A stretch of DNA of 64,000 nucleotides, taken from positions 216,996-280,995 of the forward strand of contig NZ_NOWF01000002.1 in assembly GCF_002245355.1 (NCBI RefSeq), in the 5' to 3' direction. The notes under the pieces are model-generated. The model saw only the letters and a program-made list of their open reading frames with translations, was not told the origin of the DNA and did not search any database. Shown here one piece after another: positions 33,281 to 42,760 of this stretch. Both the position numbers and the translations under genes were made by a program. Within the stretch, counting starts at the first letter, position 1. The number at the start of each line of letters is the position of its first letter. Origin of the DNA: Paludifilum halophilum. GTDB taxonomy: Bacteria > Bacillota > Bacilli > Thermoactinomycetales > DSM-45169.

Positions 33281-33776
33281 TGATGTTCTGAATCTGGGGA
33301 CTCCCCGGAAAGGCGTCCATGGTAAAGGTAAAGGAACCCAGAGCGATCGTTGCGGGAATCAACCGTTTGGGAATATCCGATTCCCGGAATAGAGCGGCGG
33401 CAAAAGGATAAACCGCAAAGGCGACCACAAACAGACTAACCCCTCCATAGGTCAGGATGGCGCAGGTGAGCACCACCGCCAAAATCGCCTGGTTTCCGCC
33501 GAATGTCCCGGTCAAACCCCGGGCGATGGAACGGGCCGCACCACTGTCTTCCATCATCTTGCCGAAAACCGCCCCCAATAAGAAAATGGGAAAATAAAGC
33601 TTTACATAACCGACTGCTTTGACCATAAACACTTCCGTATACGTCGGCAGGACCGGCAGGCCCGACAAAACCGCCGCCAACAACGCAAAAACCGGAGCAA
33701 ACAGAATCACGGGAGAGCCTCTATAGGCCATGAACATCAACAAGCCCAGCGATGCAAAAATACCTAATACTTCCAA
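33271..33776 (-). pseudogene. GntP-family permease remnant (N-terminal part)
   Basis: About 165 residues from TTG 33776: several membrane spans (LGIFASLGLLMFMAY, VILFAPVFALLAAVLSG, ILAVVLTCAILTYGG) and the family landmark TMDAFPGSPQIQNII near the end. There the frame leaves the family and enters dehydrogenase sequence in a different frame. About 270 residues are lost. In Bacillus the order yxjC (GntP)-scoA-scoB-yxjF is known, and loss of everything between would give this structure; that is inference. Confidence 0.8.
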
Positions 33777-33849
33777 TTTCTCATCTCTCCCATCCGCGAA
33801 GTCATCCTCTCCATCTCCCCCCATCCATCTCGTTCTGCCCCCTCATTTT

Positions 33850-33866
33850 TGCAATTTTCGTTCCAA
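33850..33866 (-). promoter_or_regulatory. sigma-54 (-24/-12) promoter
   Basis: On the minus strand TTGGAACGAAAATTGCA matches the -24/-12 consensus (TGGCAC-N5-TTGCA) with one mismatch, 74 bases before the GntP remnant start. Upstream at 33870-33960 there are nested inverted repeats (AAAGAGCC / GGCTCTTT; ATCGGGTC / GGACCGAT) in the place of an enhancer site. The rest of the 321-bp gap holds no gene. Confidence 0.7.
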
Positions 33867-34011
33867 TCCGAAGAAAAGAGCCTCTGAACACTCATCGGTC
33901 CATCCTTTTGGACTGCAAAAGACCCGATCGGACTTTTCAGGGGCTCTTTCCCCTGTGACCATCCGTCCATCATTCCGGACTATATATCCATTTTTTTAGA
34001 CTTCATTCCAC

Positions 34012-34045
34012 AAAAAAAGGCCGCCGGCCCGAGCCAAGCGGCGTT
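34012..34045 (-). terminator. Rho-independent terminator of the SDR gene
   Basis: Minus-strand GCCGC / GCGGC stem with a GC-rich loop followed by seven T residues. Confidence 0.8.
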
Positions 34046-34097
34046 CTGTCGTTAGTCGATTTTCACCCGATCCGTTGTAACCTTTCCCTGAATCCCT

Positions 34098-34889
34098 TCA
34101 GATGGACCGGATTATTCCTCCTTCCACCCGTTGGGTGGCTCCGTTGATCGCTGATGTCTTCGGCGAACTCAGGAACAGGATCGTATCCGCCACCTCCTCT
34201 ACTGTCGCAAATCGTTGAATCAGAGAGGTCGGCTCCATTTCCCGGAAATAATCGGCGGTGAACGCATCCAAATCTTTGCCTTCCGCTTCCGCCGATTGTT
34301 TGATGAAGGATTCCACCCCCTCCGTCCACGTGGGACCGGGCAGGATGCTATTCACCGTCACCCGGGTTCCTTTGGTCCTTTCCGCCATCCCCCGAGCCAG
34401 TGTGATCAAAGCCGTTTTAGTGACAGAGTAGGGGATCATCTGCGGGAGGGGTTTTATTCCCGCCTCGCTGGCAATATGAAGAATGCGACCGCTGTTCCGT
34501 TCCAACATCCGAGGCAGATAATGGCGGGAGAGCCGGACCGCGCTCATGACATTCGCCTGAAAATAGGACAGCCACTCCTCATCCGTCACCTCTTCGAATT
34601 CCTTCACTTCAAAAAAGCCGGCGTTATTGACTAAAACATCCAACTCCCCGGCTTCATCCACTCGGCGGACCAGATCATCCGCCCCTTCCGTCGTTGACAG
34701 ATCCGCCGCCATACCGGTCACCTCTCCCAGCGGTGCCAACTCCTCCACCACCCGATCCACTGTATCCGGACGGCGTCCGCTGATGACCACCCGGGCTCCC
34801 TCCTTCAGAAAGGCCCGTGCCGTCTCTTTTCCGATTCCCTTGGTGGAACCGGTAACCAAGACTCGTTGATCCCTCAGTTGCAAATCCAT
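34098..34889 (-). CDS. short-chain dehydrogenase/reductase
   Basis: 263 residues from ATG 34889 (MDLQLRDQRVLVTGSTKGIG), preceded by AGAGGTGG; a longer frame upstream has no site. It is a complete classical SDR: TGSTKGIG (about 13-20, NAD(P) binding), NNAG (about 88-91), catalytic Ser in HIASEAG and YSVTK (about 154-158), and PGPTWTEG. It is close in type to 3-oxoacyl-ACP reductase-like or YvaG/YxbG-like oxidoreductases; the substrate is unknown. It is intact, unlike the dehydrogenase remnant downstream. Confidence 0.9.
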   Translation of the reverse strand: MDLQLRDQRVLVTGSTKGIGKETARAFLKEGARVVISGRRPDTVDRVVEELAPLGEVTGMAADLSTTEGADDLVRRVDEAGELDVLVNNAGFFEVKEFEEVTDEEWLSYFQANVMSAVRLSRHYLPRMLERNSGRILHIASEAGIKPLPQMIPYSVTKTALITLARGMAERTKGTRVTVNSILPGPTWTEGVESFIKQSAEAEGKDLDAFTADYFREMEPTSLIQRFATVEEVADTILFLSSPKTSAINGATQRVEGGIIRSI

Positions 34890-35154
34890 GTTCGTCCACC
34901 TCTTTCTTCCATGATTTATGAATCCCTGTCCTAGTTTCCACAAAACCGTCGGGCGAAAACAACCGCAAAGATAAAAATTTTTCATCGGGGTGTGAATGGA
35001 TGTTATATTCTTTCTTTAAAAGGGAAGGAAAGGATCAGGTCGTATGATTTCCCTCTGTATTCTACGATACTAAGACAGCGTTTCATAAAAACGAAACGAA
35101 TGTATCCCATTTAAAAAACTCTATCCACCAAGACCGGAAAGAAGGACGAGACTT

Positions 35155-36162
35155 ATGAAGTTAAGTATACTCGATCAATCTCCCATTCCCAAAGGACAAA
35201 CAGCCCGTGACGCCCTGCAGCAAAGCATAAAGTTGGTTCGGCTGGCGGAAGAGCTCGGTTATCACCGCTACTGGGTCGCCGAACATCATAACATGAACGG
35301 GATCGCCAGCTCTTCCCCCGAGGTACTGATCGCCCGTCTCGCCGCCGAATCCAAACGCATCCGGATCGGTTCCGGGGGTGTGTTGCTGCCGCATTACAGC
35401 CCTTATAAAGTGGCGGAAAACTTCCACCTATTGTCCAACCTGGCTCCGCGACAAATCGATCTCGGAATCGGCCGCGCACCGGGCGGGGAGAGAATCTCCA
35501 CCCTGGCCCTCAATGAAGGGCGGCGCAAAAGTCTGGATCGATTTCCTGATCAGGTGAAGGATTTGCAAGGGTATCTGACACAAAACCTGCCGGAAGATCA
35601 TCCTTATCAGGGGGTGAAAGCGGCACCCCTTCCCCCGGAACCGCCCGAGATGTGGTTGTTGGGCTCCAGCGACGGCAGTGCCGGTTATGCTGCGGACTTG
35701 GGGACCGCCTTTTCATTCGCCCACTTCATCAATCCCAACGGCGGTCCTTCCGTGGCCCGTATGTACCGGGACCGGTTTCAGCCTTCCGCCCTGTACGAAG
35801 AACCCCGGGTCAATGTCTGTATCTTCGCTGTCTGTGCCGACACCGATGAAGAAGCGGAACGCCACGCTTCCACGTTGGAATTGTGGATGCTGCAAATCGA
35901 ACAAGGAAAAACCGGCGGCATCCCCACCTTGGAAGAAGCCGAGGCCTTTGATCCCACCCCCTGGGAACGATTTCGGATGAAAGAAAACCGCCGCCGCATC
36001 ATCGTCGGCAACCCGAACAAAGTGAAGGAACAAATTCTGGAGTTGGCCGCCTCCTATCGAACAGACGAGGTGATGCTGATCACCAATATTTTTGACCAGG
36101 AAGCAAGGCTCCGTTCCTATCAACGAATCGCTGAAGCCTTTGATTTGTCATCGGATGCTTAG
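35155..36162 (+). CDS. LLM-class flavin-dependent oxidoreductase (luciferase-like)
   Basis: 335 residues. Opening KLSILDQSPIPKGQTARDAL and RYWVAEHHNMNGIASSSPEV are typical of the MsnO8/YvbT group of flavin-dependent monooxygenase-like TIM barrels. IRIGSGGVLLPHYSPYKVAENF and DLGIGRAPGG follow, and GNPNKVKEQI lies near the end. It uses reduced flavin; the substrate is not known. ATG 35155 follows GAAAGAAGGACGAGACTT. Its last four bases overlap the end of the convergent activator remnant. Confidence 0.92.
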   Translation: MKLSILDQSPIPKGQTARDALQQSIKLVRLAEELGYHRYWVAEHHNMNGIASSSPEVLIARLAAESKRIRIGSGGVLLPHYSPYKVAENFHLLSNLAPRQIDLGIGRAPGGERISTLALNEGRRKSLDRFPDQVKDLQGYLTQNLPEDHPYQGVKAAPLPPEPPEMWLLGSSDGSAGYAADLGTAFSFAHFINPNGGPSVARMYRDRFQPSALYEEPRVNVCIFAVCADTDEEAERHASTLELWMLQIEQGKTGGIPTLEEAEAFDPTPWERFRMKENRRRIIVGNPNKVKEQILELAASYRTDEVMLITNIFDQEARLRSYQRIAEAFDLSSDA

Positions 36163-36860
36163 TTCAACCCGTACTTCTTCATCTTCTGATAAAAACCCGA
36201 CTGACTGATGCCCAGAAGGCGAATGGCTTGTTCCCGGTTGCCCCCGGCGGCTTGAAGGGCGCTTCGGAATGTCTCCCGTTCCACCGCCTCCTTCAGGGCG
36301 AAAGGAGAACCGGTTTCCCGCCGCTCCTGCAGGAGATGAAAGGGGAGATGTTCGGGACGGATCGCAGGACCGTCAGTCAGGTGAAGCGCGCGCTCGAGAA
36401 CATTCTTCAATTCCCGGACATTCCCCGGCCAGTGGTAGCGAACCAGTATATCCATCGCCTCATCAGCGATCCCCTGGACGAAGATTCCCACTTCCCGGGA
36501 CAGTTCTTTCAGTACGTGCTCGGACAGTTCCGGAAGGTCCTCGACTCGCTCTCTGAGGGGCGGAACGGAAAGGGTGACGACGTTAATCCGGTAAAAAAGG
36601 TCTTCCCGAAATCGGTTTTCCCGGACCATCTTCTCCAGATTTCCCGTCCGGGCGACCACATGCATGCGGGTGTTTTCCACCACCTCCCGTACATGCCGGC
36701 CGATCACCTCTTCCACCTTGACTTGGAGGAAACGGGCGTAGGTTTCATTGAGCATCGTGACCCTTCCCTCCGGATCCGTGATAATGATCCCCTCGTAAGC
36801 GCTGTCAAAAGCCGCCTCCATGATTTCCTTTGCCGCACGGCAATGCTGATAGTCTTCCAA
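36159..36860 (-). pseudogene. sigma-54-dependent activator with deleted AAA+ core
   Basis: A PAS domain (about 12-70, IIITDPEGRVTMLNETYARF) is joined at about residue 73 (near 36640) to the second half of an AAA+ domain (LEKMVRENRFREDLFYRINV, then PGNVRELKNVLERA). A Fis-type HTH ends the protein (NREQAIRLLGISQSGFYQKM). Walker A, the GAFTGA loop and Walker B are missing, so it cannot hydrolyse ATP or activate sigma-54. The N-terminus also lacks a good start, with a stop just upstream. It probably once controlled the -24/-12 promoter at 33850. Confidence 0.85.
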
Positions 36861-37052
36861 AAGCCGATGATACTCCCCCTCACTCGCCTATCCAACCATC
36901 GCGGTCCCTCCCGAAACGCCTTTTTATTTTAGTGTATATTATGACAAAAACCTTGTAAAACCGGGAGAACGGAATGAAAAACTCCTCCCTTCGCAAACCG
37001 AAGGTTTTGAGATACGATAGAATGGATAGAGAACGCAGAGGAGAATCGAAGG

Positions 37053-38567
37053 ATGAAGCGATCGAGACGCAATATCGTAACCGCCGCTTTGATGGCGGCC
37101 ATGTTTATTGCCGCCGTGGAAGTCACCATCGTAAACGCGGCCATGCCGACAGTAGTCGGGGCTTTAGGCGGAATCTCTTTATACAGCTGGGTGTTTACCG
37201 CGTTCATGTTGGCCAATACGTTAACCGTTCCCATCTACGGAAAGTTGGCCGACATTTACGGTCGAAAAAAAGTCTTTATCATCGCCGTCCTGCTTTTTGT
37301 GGGAGGCTCCACACTCTGCGGATTCGCCCAATCGATGGGGCAGTTGGTCCTGTTCCGGGCCGTTCAGGGACTGGGGGCCGGTGGAGTGCTCCCGGTGGCC
37401 ATGACGATTGTGGGGGACATCTTTCCCTTTGAACTGCGGGCCCGCGTTCAAGGGTGGTTTTCCTCCATGTGGGGACTGGCCGCCGTTGTCGGTCCCTTTC
37501 TCGGGGGATGGACCGTTGATTATCTATCCTGGCGCTGGGTATTCTGGTTCAACCTTCCCCTGGGGATTCTGATCGTTCTGGTAATCGCTTCTTTTTTATC
37601 GGAGCAGTCGGAAGCAGAGAGAAGGAAGATCGACTATCCAGGAGCGGCGCTGTTCCTCCTGGCGGTTTTGGGTCTCCTTTCCGCTACTCAAATGCTCGGC
37701 AACGGAGGGTGGAACCATCCGGCGATCTGGATCCTTTTGATTACCGCCCTGGGTCTGATCTACTTCTTTTTCCGCTGGGAACGGGGGGTGGAAGACCCGT
37801 TCATCCCCTTAAACCTGTTTCGGAACCCGCTGATCGCATCCAGTAATTTAACTGCATTTTTAACGGGGATGGGAATGTTCGGGATCATTTCCTTCGTTCC
37901 TCTGTTTGTTCAGGGTGTTTTGGGGAAATCGCCCACCCTGGCCGGGTTCGCGATCACTCCCCAGGTCCTCGGCTGGAGCTTCGCTTCCGTAGTCGCCGGG
38001 CGATGGCTCTTGAAACAGGGTTATCGTCCGCCGATCCTGACCGGAGCTGTCCTGGTCAGCCTTGCCATCGCAGGCTTCACTCAGATGGGAGCCCATACGC
38101 CCTATCCTTGGGTGTTGGCGGGAATGTTAGTCCTGGGGACGGGGTTGGGTTTGTCCATGACCTCCTTTATCATCGCCGTCCAAAACGCCGTTCAGGGCAA
38201 CCAGCGGGGAGCCGCCACTTCATCCCAGATGTTCGCCCGTTCCATGGGCGGCGCCTTCGGCGTCACGCTGTTGGGAACGGTGATGAGCTTTCAACTCAAG
38301 GGGCAGATCAGCTCTTATATTCAGCAACACCGTGCCGAGTTAAGCCCGGATATGATCCGGCAATTAAAACAAGCCCAAGGAGTTACCCAACCCGAAGAGC
38401 TGTCCACCCTCCCCGCCGGAGTCGCCGAGCAAATCAACCAATTTCTTACTCATGCATTGGACGCCAGCTTCATCACCGCCGCGGCGATCAGTCTGATCGC
38501 TTTGGCCGTCGCCTTTGTACTGGTTCCCAAAGGAAGCGCACGCTCTTTGTCAGCCGAAAAAGCGTAA
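37053..38567 (+). CDS. MFS drug efflux transporter, DHA2/EmrB-QacA family
   Basis: 504 residues with 14 predicted membrane spans, as usual for DHA2 proton antiporters. Motif A appears as YGKLADIYGRKKVF (about 67-80), and antiporter motif C as GLAAVVGPFLGGWTVD (about 145-160). The N-terminal span carries the DHA2 sequence VEVTIVNAAMPTV (motif D1-like acidic residue). It probably exports lipophilic or cationic drugs. ATG 37053 follows GAGGAGAATCGAAGG. No regulator gene is adjacent, and a terminator follows. Confidence 0.92.
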   Translation: MKRSRRNIVTAALMAAMFIAAVEVTIVNAAMPTVVGALGGISLYSWVFTAFMLANTLTVPIYGKLADIYGRKKVFIIAVLLFVGGSTLCGFAQSMGQLVLFRAVQGLGAGGVLPVAMTIVGDIFPFELRARVQGWFSSMWGLAAVVGPFLGGWTVDYLSWRWVFWFNLPLGILIVLVIASFLSEQSEAERRKIDYPGAALFLLAVLGLLSATQMLGNGGWNHPAIWILLITALGLIYFFFRWERGVEDPFIPLNLFRNPLIASSNLTAFLTGMGMFGIISFVPLFVQGVLGKSPTLAGFAITPQVLGWSFASVVAGRWLLKQGYRPPILTGAVLVSLAIAGFTQMGAHTPYPWVLAGMLVLGTGLGLSMTSFIIAVQNAVQGNQRGAATSSQMFARSMGGAFGVTLLGTVMSFQLKGQISSYIQQHRAELSPDMIRQLKQAQGVTQPEELSTLPAGVAEQINQFLTHALDASFITAAAISLIALAVAFVLVPKGSARSLSAEKA

Positions 38568-38574
38568 CACCGTC

Positions 38575-38618
38575 AAAAAAGGGATGTCACCCTCTCAAAG
38601 GGAGACATCCCTTTTTTT
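38575..38618. terminator. Bidirectional terminator
   Basis: GGGATGTC / GACATCCC stem extended by A and T runs, between the convergent MFS and phosphatase genes. Confidence 0.85.
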
Positions 38619-38648
38619 CGTCACCCGCCCACCGAAGGAAACTTCGGT

Positions 38649-39296
38649 TCATCCTTGCTGATTCGAGAAATGGGAAGCGATCGAGGTGGCGACGGAACCG
38701 TCTAAGTGACCGGTTATACTCACCCGCTCCACTCTCCATCCTTTTTCCGAATGATAGACCAGCCGGGAGATCCCAGTATTACGGATACGGCTCTTTCCTG
38801 GTCCGTATATTCCACCGCTCACGGCCTCCAACACCGCATTGATACTGCCGCCGTGACTGACAACGACGATGGTTTGCGACAGGTGTTTCTCCGCCAACCT
38901 CTGGATTTGATCCATCATCCGCCTTTGCGTGTTCTCTGCCTTTTCGATGCCGTATTTCCCGCCCCGGTTCCAGATTTCTTTCCAATCGCCAGGGTACCGG
39001 CGTTCCACTTCCGCTAACTTCAGGCCTTCCCATTCCCCCAGGTTGCGTTCCCGCAGTTGTACAAGGGGCTGAACTTCCAGCCCTTTCGGACGGGCCACGC
39101 TTTCCGCCGTCCGGCAGGCCCGCTTTAAATCGCTGGAATAAACGGCATCGATATTCCAGTCCCTCAGATAATCCCCCAATCGTCTCGCCTGTTTCATCCC
39201 TTCCTTCGACAGATCCAGGTTCTGATGGCCCTGCACCCGTCGTTCCCGGTTCCACACCGTCTCTCCGTGCCGGATCAGATAAATCACCGTTTCCAC
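38649..39296 (-). CDS. histidine phosphatase (phosphoglycerate mutase-like)
   Basis: 215 residues from GTG 39296 (METVIYLIRHGETVWN), nine bases after GGAAGGGAG. The catalytic RHGET near residue 9, the second Arg in SSDLKRACRTAE near 60, Glu in LREROLGEWEG-like ERNLGEWEGL near 82 and the second His in VVVSHGGSINAV near 155 are all present. Members dephosphorylate diverse small molecules (YhfR/CobC-like). It lies directly behind the lipoprotein gene (a four-base gap) and is probably cotranscribed with it. Confidence 0.92.
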   Translation of the reverse strand: METVIYLIRHGETVWNRERRVQGHQNLDLSKEGMKQARRLGDYLRDWNIDAVYSSDLKRACRTAESVARPKGLEVQPLVQLRERNLGEWEGLKLAEVERRYPGDWKEIWNRGGKYGIEKAENTQRRMMDQIQRLAEKHLSQTIVVVSHGGSINAVLEAVSGGIYGPGKSRIRNTGISRLVYHSEKGWRVERVSITGHLDGSVATSIASHFSNQQG

Positions 39297-39300
39297 TGAA

Positions 39301-40503
39301 TCAGCTCCCTTCCGTTCCTCTCTCCCCGACCTGTTCAAACTGTTGATCCTTTTCGTTCCACAGCAGTTCATAGGTCCGCACGATCCGATCTTCCCCATTT
39401 AATTGGTCCACCGTCAGCACACGTTCCTGGTTCCCGTCATCTGTCGTTTGAACAGTGAGCAACAGACGGTAATGGGTTTCCGGATCCTTCGGGATGGAAG
39501 GATCCGACAGCACCTGTTCCCGATACACCAACCCCGCCGTATTGCCCCGGTAAAGGACTTCCCCCTCTGCGTCGAAAAGGATGAAGCCGCAGACATCACC
39601 CCGGTAGCGCACACCTTCCCTCGGCCCGACCGAAGAAGCGATCGCGTCGCGGACAGCTAGCACACTGTCCGGTCCCTGATCGGTCAGCATCCCCCGGTAT
39701 ACCACTTGCGTATCTCCCCTCAGATATTTGTTCACCCGCCGGCTCAGTGCTTTTTCCGACCAATCAGGACGGAGAAGAGACGTGTCCACTGTGTAAACCA
39801 AAGGGCGCAAACCCTTCTCTTTCCGATGGGCGAAAGCGATCACGGACCCCTTTTCCGGAAGGGTAGGCGGGATGACGAACAGCCACCGGGAGGAGAGTTT
39901 TTCTCCGGATTTCAGAGGAGCTTTGGATACCCGCCAGCGATGACCTTGGTCATCCTCGGCATGAATGACGGCTCCTTTTTTGCCGATCAACTGAACCGCC
40001 CAATCCTTGTTATTCATGTTTACGGTTTGGTTCAAAGAATACTCCCGGGGCTTGACCGGTACTTTGATTTGATACCCCATATCCAGCGTTTCCTGTGTCC
40101 CCTTTAACAGCTCCTCCTCGGCGCTGCTGGAATCCCGGGATTCACTCAGCTGTTCCCCCCTGGGAGCGTATACGGTTCCTTCCACCCGGTTATTCCCAGT
40201 ATGATGGATGTCGATGCGATAAGCCTTCGCTTTTTTGTCGTATACAATCGTCGCCAAATACGTTCCATCATAACTGAATCCCAAGAGGTAAGGCGTTTTT
40301 GAAGTATACGCCAAAAAGCCCTTGCGACGGATCAGATCCTTCATCTTGGGAACGACCGGGTCACTGTAGGGTTGAAATTTTTTCTCTGCTTTTTCACTGG
40401 ATCTCGTTCCAGGACCGAGACCCTGCGTATCCGCCCCTGAAGAATGACACGCACCCAGACCTATGATCGCGAAGCAAATGAATATCTTCAGCCAACGCGG
40501 CAC
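39301..40503 (-). CDS. lipoprotein of unknown function
   Basis: 400 residues. It starts at GTG 40503, nine bases after GAGGAG (TTG 40512 is possible). The signal peptide ends in the lipobox LGAC (Cys near residue 19), so the protein is anchored outside the membrane. The mature part is beta-rich, with a propeller-like WD-type opening (YLLGFSYDGTYLATIVYDKK) and several repeated strand pairs. I do not recognise the family. The phosphatase gene follows immediately. A divergent GNAT gene lies upstream. Confidence 0.75.
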   Translation of the reverse strand: MPRWLKIFICFAIIGLGACHSSGADTQGLGPGTRSSEKAEKKFQPYSDPVVPKMKDLIRRKGFLAYTSKTPYLLGFSYDGTYLATIVYDKKAKAYRIDIHHTGNNRVEGTVYAPRGEQLSESRDSSSAEEELLKGTQETLDMGYQIKVPVKPREYSLNQTVNMNNKDWAVQLIGKKGAVIHAEDDQGHRWRVSKAPLKSGEKLSSRWLFVIPPTLPEKGSVIAFAHRKEKGLRPLVYTVDTSLLRPDWSEKALSRRVNKYLRGDTQVVYRGMLTDQGPDSVLAVRDAIASSVGPREGVRYRGDVCGFILFDAEGEVLYRGNTAGLVYREQVLSDPSIPKDPETHYRLLLTVQTTDDGNQERVLTVDQLNGEDRIVRTYELLWNEKDQQFEQVGERGTEGS

Positions 40504-40736
40504 CGTGTACAACTCCTCAACGGTTGATTAACCCCTATTTTATCGCAAAGGATTTTCAAAGGGACTCCTGTTTCTTTAAGAATACTCGCCGACGGTTTCA
40601 GCCATGATTGGTAGTCTCTCTTTCAAAAAACTCCCTGGCATCAAAGGAGACAGAACGTCTGAAGCTACAAACTGAAAGGATAACCGAATCCCCGTCCGTT
40701 CATCGGTTTTCATTCCTTGGTGAGGAGATGAACCCT

Positions 40737-41303
40737 GTGCTCACCCTATATGCAGAGACACCGATCCGGCTGACACTGCTGGAAAGGCGACACGCTCCGA
40801 TCCTATACCGCCTGGTTGAGACCAACCGAACCCACTTACAACCCTGGCTGACCTGGGTCAATCATATGCATTCCCTCGCTGACATGGAATCTTACATTCT
40901 CCGCTCGCTGTCCGGATACGCTTGTCAACGGGAAGCCCATTTCGGGGTATGGTGGGGTCAATGGCTCGCCGGTTCCGTCACCGTGGAACGAATCGATCCG
41001 GTCAATCGAGTGGCGGAAATCGGGTATTGGCTGGATCAGCGCTTTACCGGCCGCGGTGTCATGAGTCGTTCTGTGTCACGGCTGGTGGATTATCTTTTCG
41101 ACGAGCGCCATATCAATCGGGTGGAAATCCGCACGGTTCCGGCCAATCGAGCCAGCCGTGCTGTTGCCCGTCGACTCGGACTTCACTATGAGGGAACACT
41201 GCGGCAAGCCGGTTATTCCAACGGGGTTTTTGTCGACCATGAACTTTATGGATTGCTTCGCTCGGACTGGAAGTTGATTACTGGATCTCACCCACCGGTT
41301 TGA
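40737..41303 (+). CDS. GNAT acetyltransferase, RimL/RimJ type
   Basis: 188 residues from GTG 40737, nine bases after GAGGAG; the ATG at 40728 touches that site and is less likely. GNAT landmarks are AEIGYWLDQRFTGRGVMSRS (acetyl-CoA loop, about 92-111), NRVEIRTVPANRASRAVARR and YEGTLRQAGYSNGVFVDHELYG. It is similar to ribosomal-protein-serine N-acetyltransferases such as Bacillus YdaF. The target is unproved. The 3' end overlaps the convergent lipoprotein gene by 26 bases. Confidence 0.9.
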   Translation: MLTLYAETPIRLTLLERRHAPILYRLVETNRTHLQPWLTWVNHMHSLADMESYILRSLSGYACQREAHFGVWWGQWLAGSVTVERIDPVNRVAEIGYWLDQRFTGRGVMSRSVSRLVDYLFDERHINRVEIRTVPANRASRAVARRLGLHYEGTLRQAGYSNGVFVDHELYGLLRSDWKLITGSHPPV

Positions 41304-41727
41304 TCACGGATTGTCCGTCCTCTTCTACGGATTGAAACACGGCGTTACCGGGAGTGAGTCCTTTTTTAACGGAAAAGGTACCCGCTTTTCGGGGCACTTT
41401 CACATAGCGAACCACATCATCCCCTTGGACAAACACGACCAACTGATGGGTGTCACTGTTTTCAATGCCTGTCTCTTCAGCCTTCGCCCAATCAAACCCT
41501 AATTTCTTCCTGATTTCTTTGGCAGAAGTATAGGGTTGGAACACATACATCCGATCCCAGTCGAAGGTCGTAACATAATTCATGCGCATTAAGCCACTGC
41601 CTTCACCGCTTTGCAACCGTTTCACCGATTGAACCAAATCCTCTTTCAGACTGGGTTGAGTCAAACTTCCACAGGCGGACAACAGCAAACAAAGAATGAG
41701 AACAGCGGCGATTGTTCTTTGATTCAT
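41278..41727 (-). CDS. small lipoprotein
   Basis: 149 residues from ATG 41727, preceded by AGAGGAGGAACCGCT. The signal peptide ends in LLSAC (Cys about 19). The mature domain contains TTFDWDRMYVFQPYTSAKEI and KKLGFDWAKAEETG, a pattern seen in small uncharacterised Bacillales lipoproteins, followed by QLVVFVQGDDVVRYVKVPRK strands. It is probably a surface-anchored single domain. Its function is unknown. Confidence 0.8.
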   Translation of the reverse strand: MNQRTIAAVLILCLLLSACGSLTQPSLKEDLVQSVKRLQSGEGSGLMRMNYVTTFDWDRMYVFQPYTSAKEIRKKLGFDWAKAEETGIENSDTHQLVVFVQGDDVVRYVKVPRKAGTFSVKKGLTPGNAVFQSVEEDGQSVIKPVGEIQ

Positions 41728-41848
41728 AGCGGTTCCTCCTCTGATTCGTTCCAAACGGCATCGAGCGACTTTCCTTGTAAAAAAGGGCTCTCTACCATCT
41801 TAATCCCAATCGTCCCCTCCGTCGATCCTTTGATTTGTACAAAATAAA

Positions 41849-41875
41849 ACAGATGGCTCTCGACCATCTGTAAGA
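41849..41875 (-). terminator. Terminator of the sugar ABC operon
   Basis: Minus-strand ACAGATGG / CCATCTGT stem (seven-base loop) and a T-rich tail, 18 bases past the stop of the permease gene. Confidence 0.8.
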
Positions 41876-41888
41876 GTATAAAACAGTT

Positions 41889-42743
41889 TTATGGAGGAAG
41901 AATGGACGGTCTGATTATTCCTTGACAGCGCCGGAGGTCAGCCCGGAGACAATCCGCCGCTGGAACAGGAGGACCATGATCACCAATGGAAGGGTTACGA
42001 TGACTGATGCCGCTGAGATTTCCCCCCCAGGGTATGGAGTAACGCCCTTGGAACAGGGCGATCCCGACGGGTACGGTTTTCATACCTTCATCGGTATTGA
42101 TGGTGAGAGCGAAGAAGAACTCGTTCCAAGCGGCGATAAATACCAGTATGGCCGTGGTAAACGTCCCCGGAACCGCCAGGGGAAAGATCACTTTCCAAAA
42201 TGTTTGCATCGTGGTTGCTCCATCGATTTTGGCCGCTTCCTCCAGCTCAAAGGGAATTTTGCGGAAAAAGGCAGTCAGATTCCACATGGCCAAAGGCAAG
42301 GCGAAGGTGGTATAGGGAATGATCAGACCCAGGTAACTGTTGGTCAGCCCCGCGTTTTGCATAAACAGAAAGATAGGGGAAATCGTCGCAATCTGAGGAA
42401 ACATCGAAGCCGCCAGTACCACTCCCAGTACGATACTCTTCCCCCGGAATCGGAGACGGGCGATGGCGTAGGCCGCAATCGCCGCGATAAAAACACAGTA
42501 AAGGGTTGTGGCGACCGCGACAACCGTGCTGTTCCAAAGATAAGAAGCAAAAGGACGTTGGGTAAAAACCCGTTTGAAATTTTCCAGGGTCGGTTCTTCC
42601 GGAATCGGGGTAAAAGCCTTTTCCCCGAAAAGTTCCCCCGGGGGTTTAAAAGCCGTACTCGCCTCCCACAGGAAAGGAAACAGAATCACGATTAAGAACC
42701 CCGCCAGGAACAGATAAAACAGAGGACCTGTTTTTTTCGGCAT
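41889..42743 (-). CDS. sugar ABC transporter permease (MalG-type), C-terminus frameshifted at a G7 tract
   Basis: Membrane subunit of a carbohydrate importer with six spans. The EAA loop reads [20 protein letters not shown] (about 165-184), where the ATPase docks. After GRYSIPWGG the frame leaves the family and ends with about 38 foreign residues. Removing one G from the G7 tract (plus-strand C7 at 42022-42028) restores [20 protein letters not shown] and a stop at 41915, ending AVKE as in homologues. It is therefore either a real frameshift, a variable tract or a sequence error. ATG 42743 follows GTGAGCAAAG weakly. Confidence 0.85.
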   Translation of the reverse strand: MPKKTGPLFYLFLAGFLIVILFPFLWEASTAFKPPGELFGEKAFTPIPEEPTLENFKRVFTQRPFASYLWNSTVVAVATTLYCVFIAAIAAYAIARLRFRGKSIVLGVVLAASMFPQIATISPIFLFMQNAGLTNSYLGLIIPYTTFALPLAMWNLTAFFRKIPFELEEAAKIDGATTMQTFWKVIFPLAVPGTFTTAILVFIAAWNEFFFALTINTDEGMKTVPVGIALFQGRYSIPWGGNLSGISHRNPSIGDHGPPVPAADCLRADLRRCQGIIRPSILPP

Positions 42744-42760
42744 CTTTGCTCACCCTTTCC

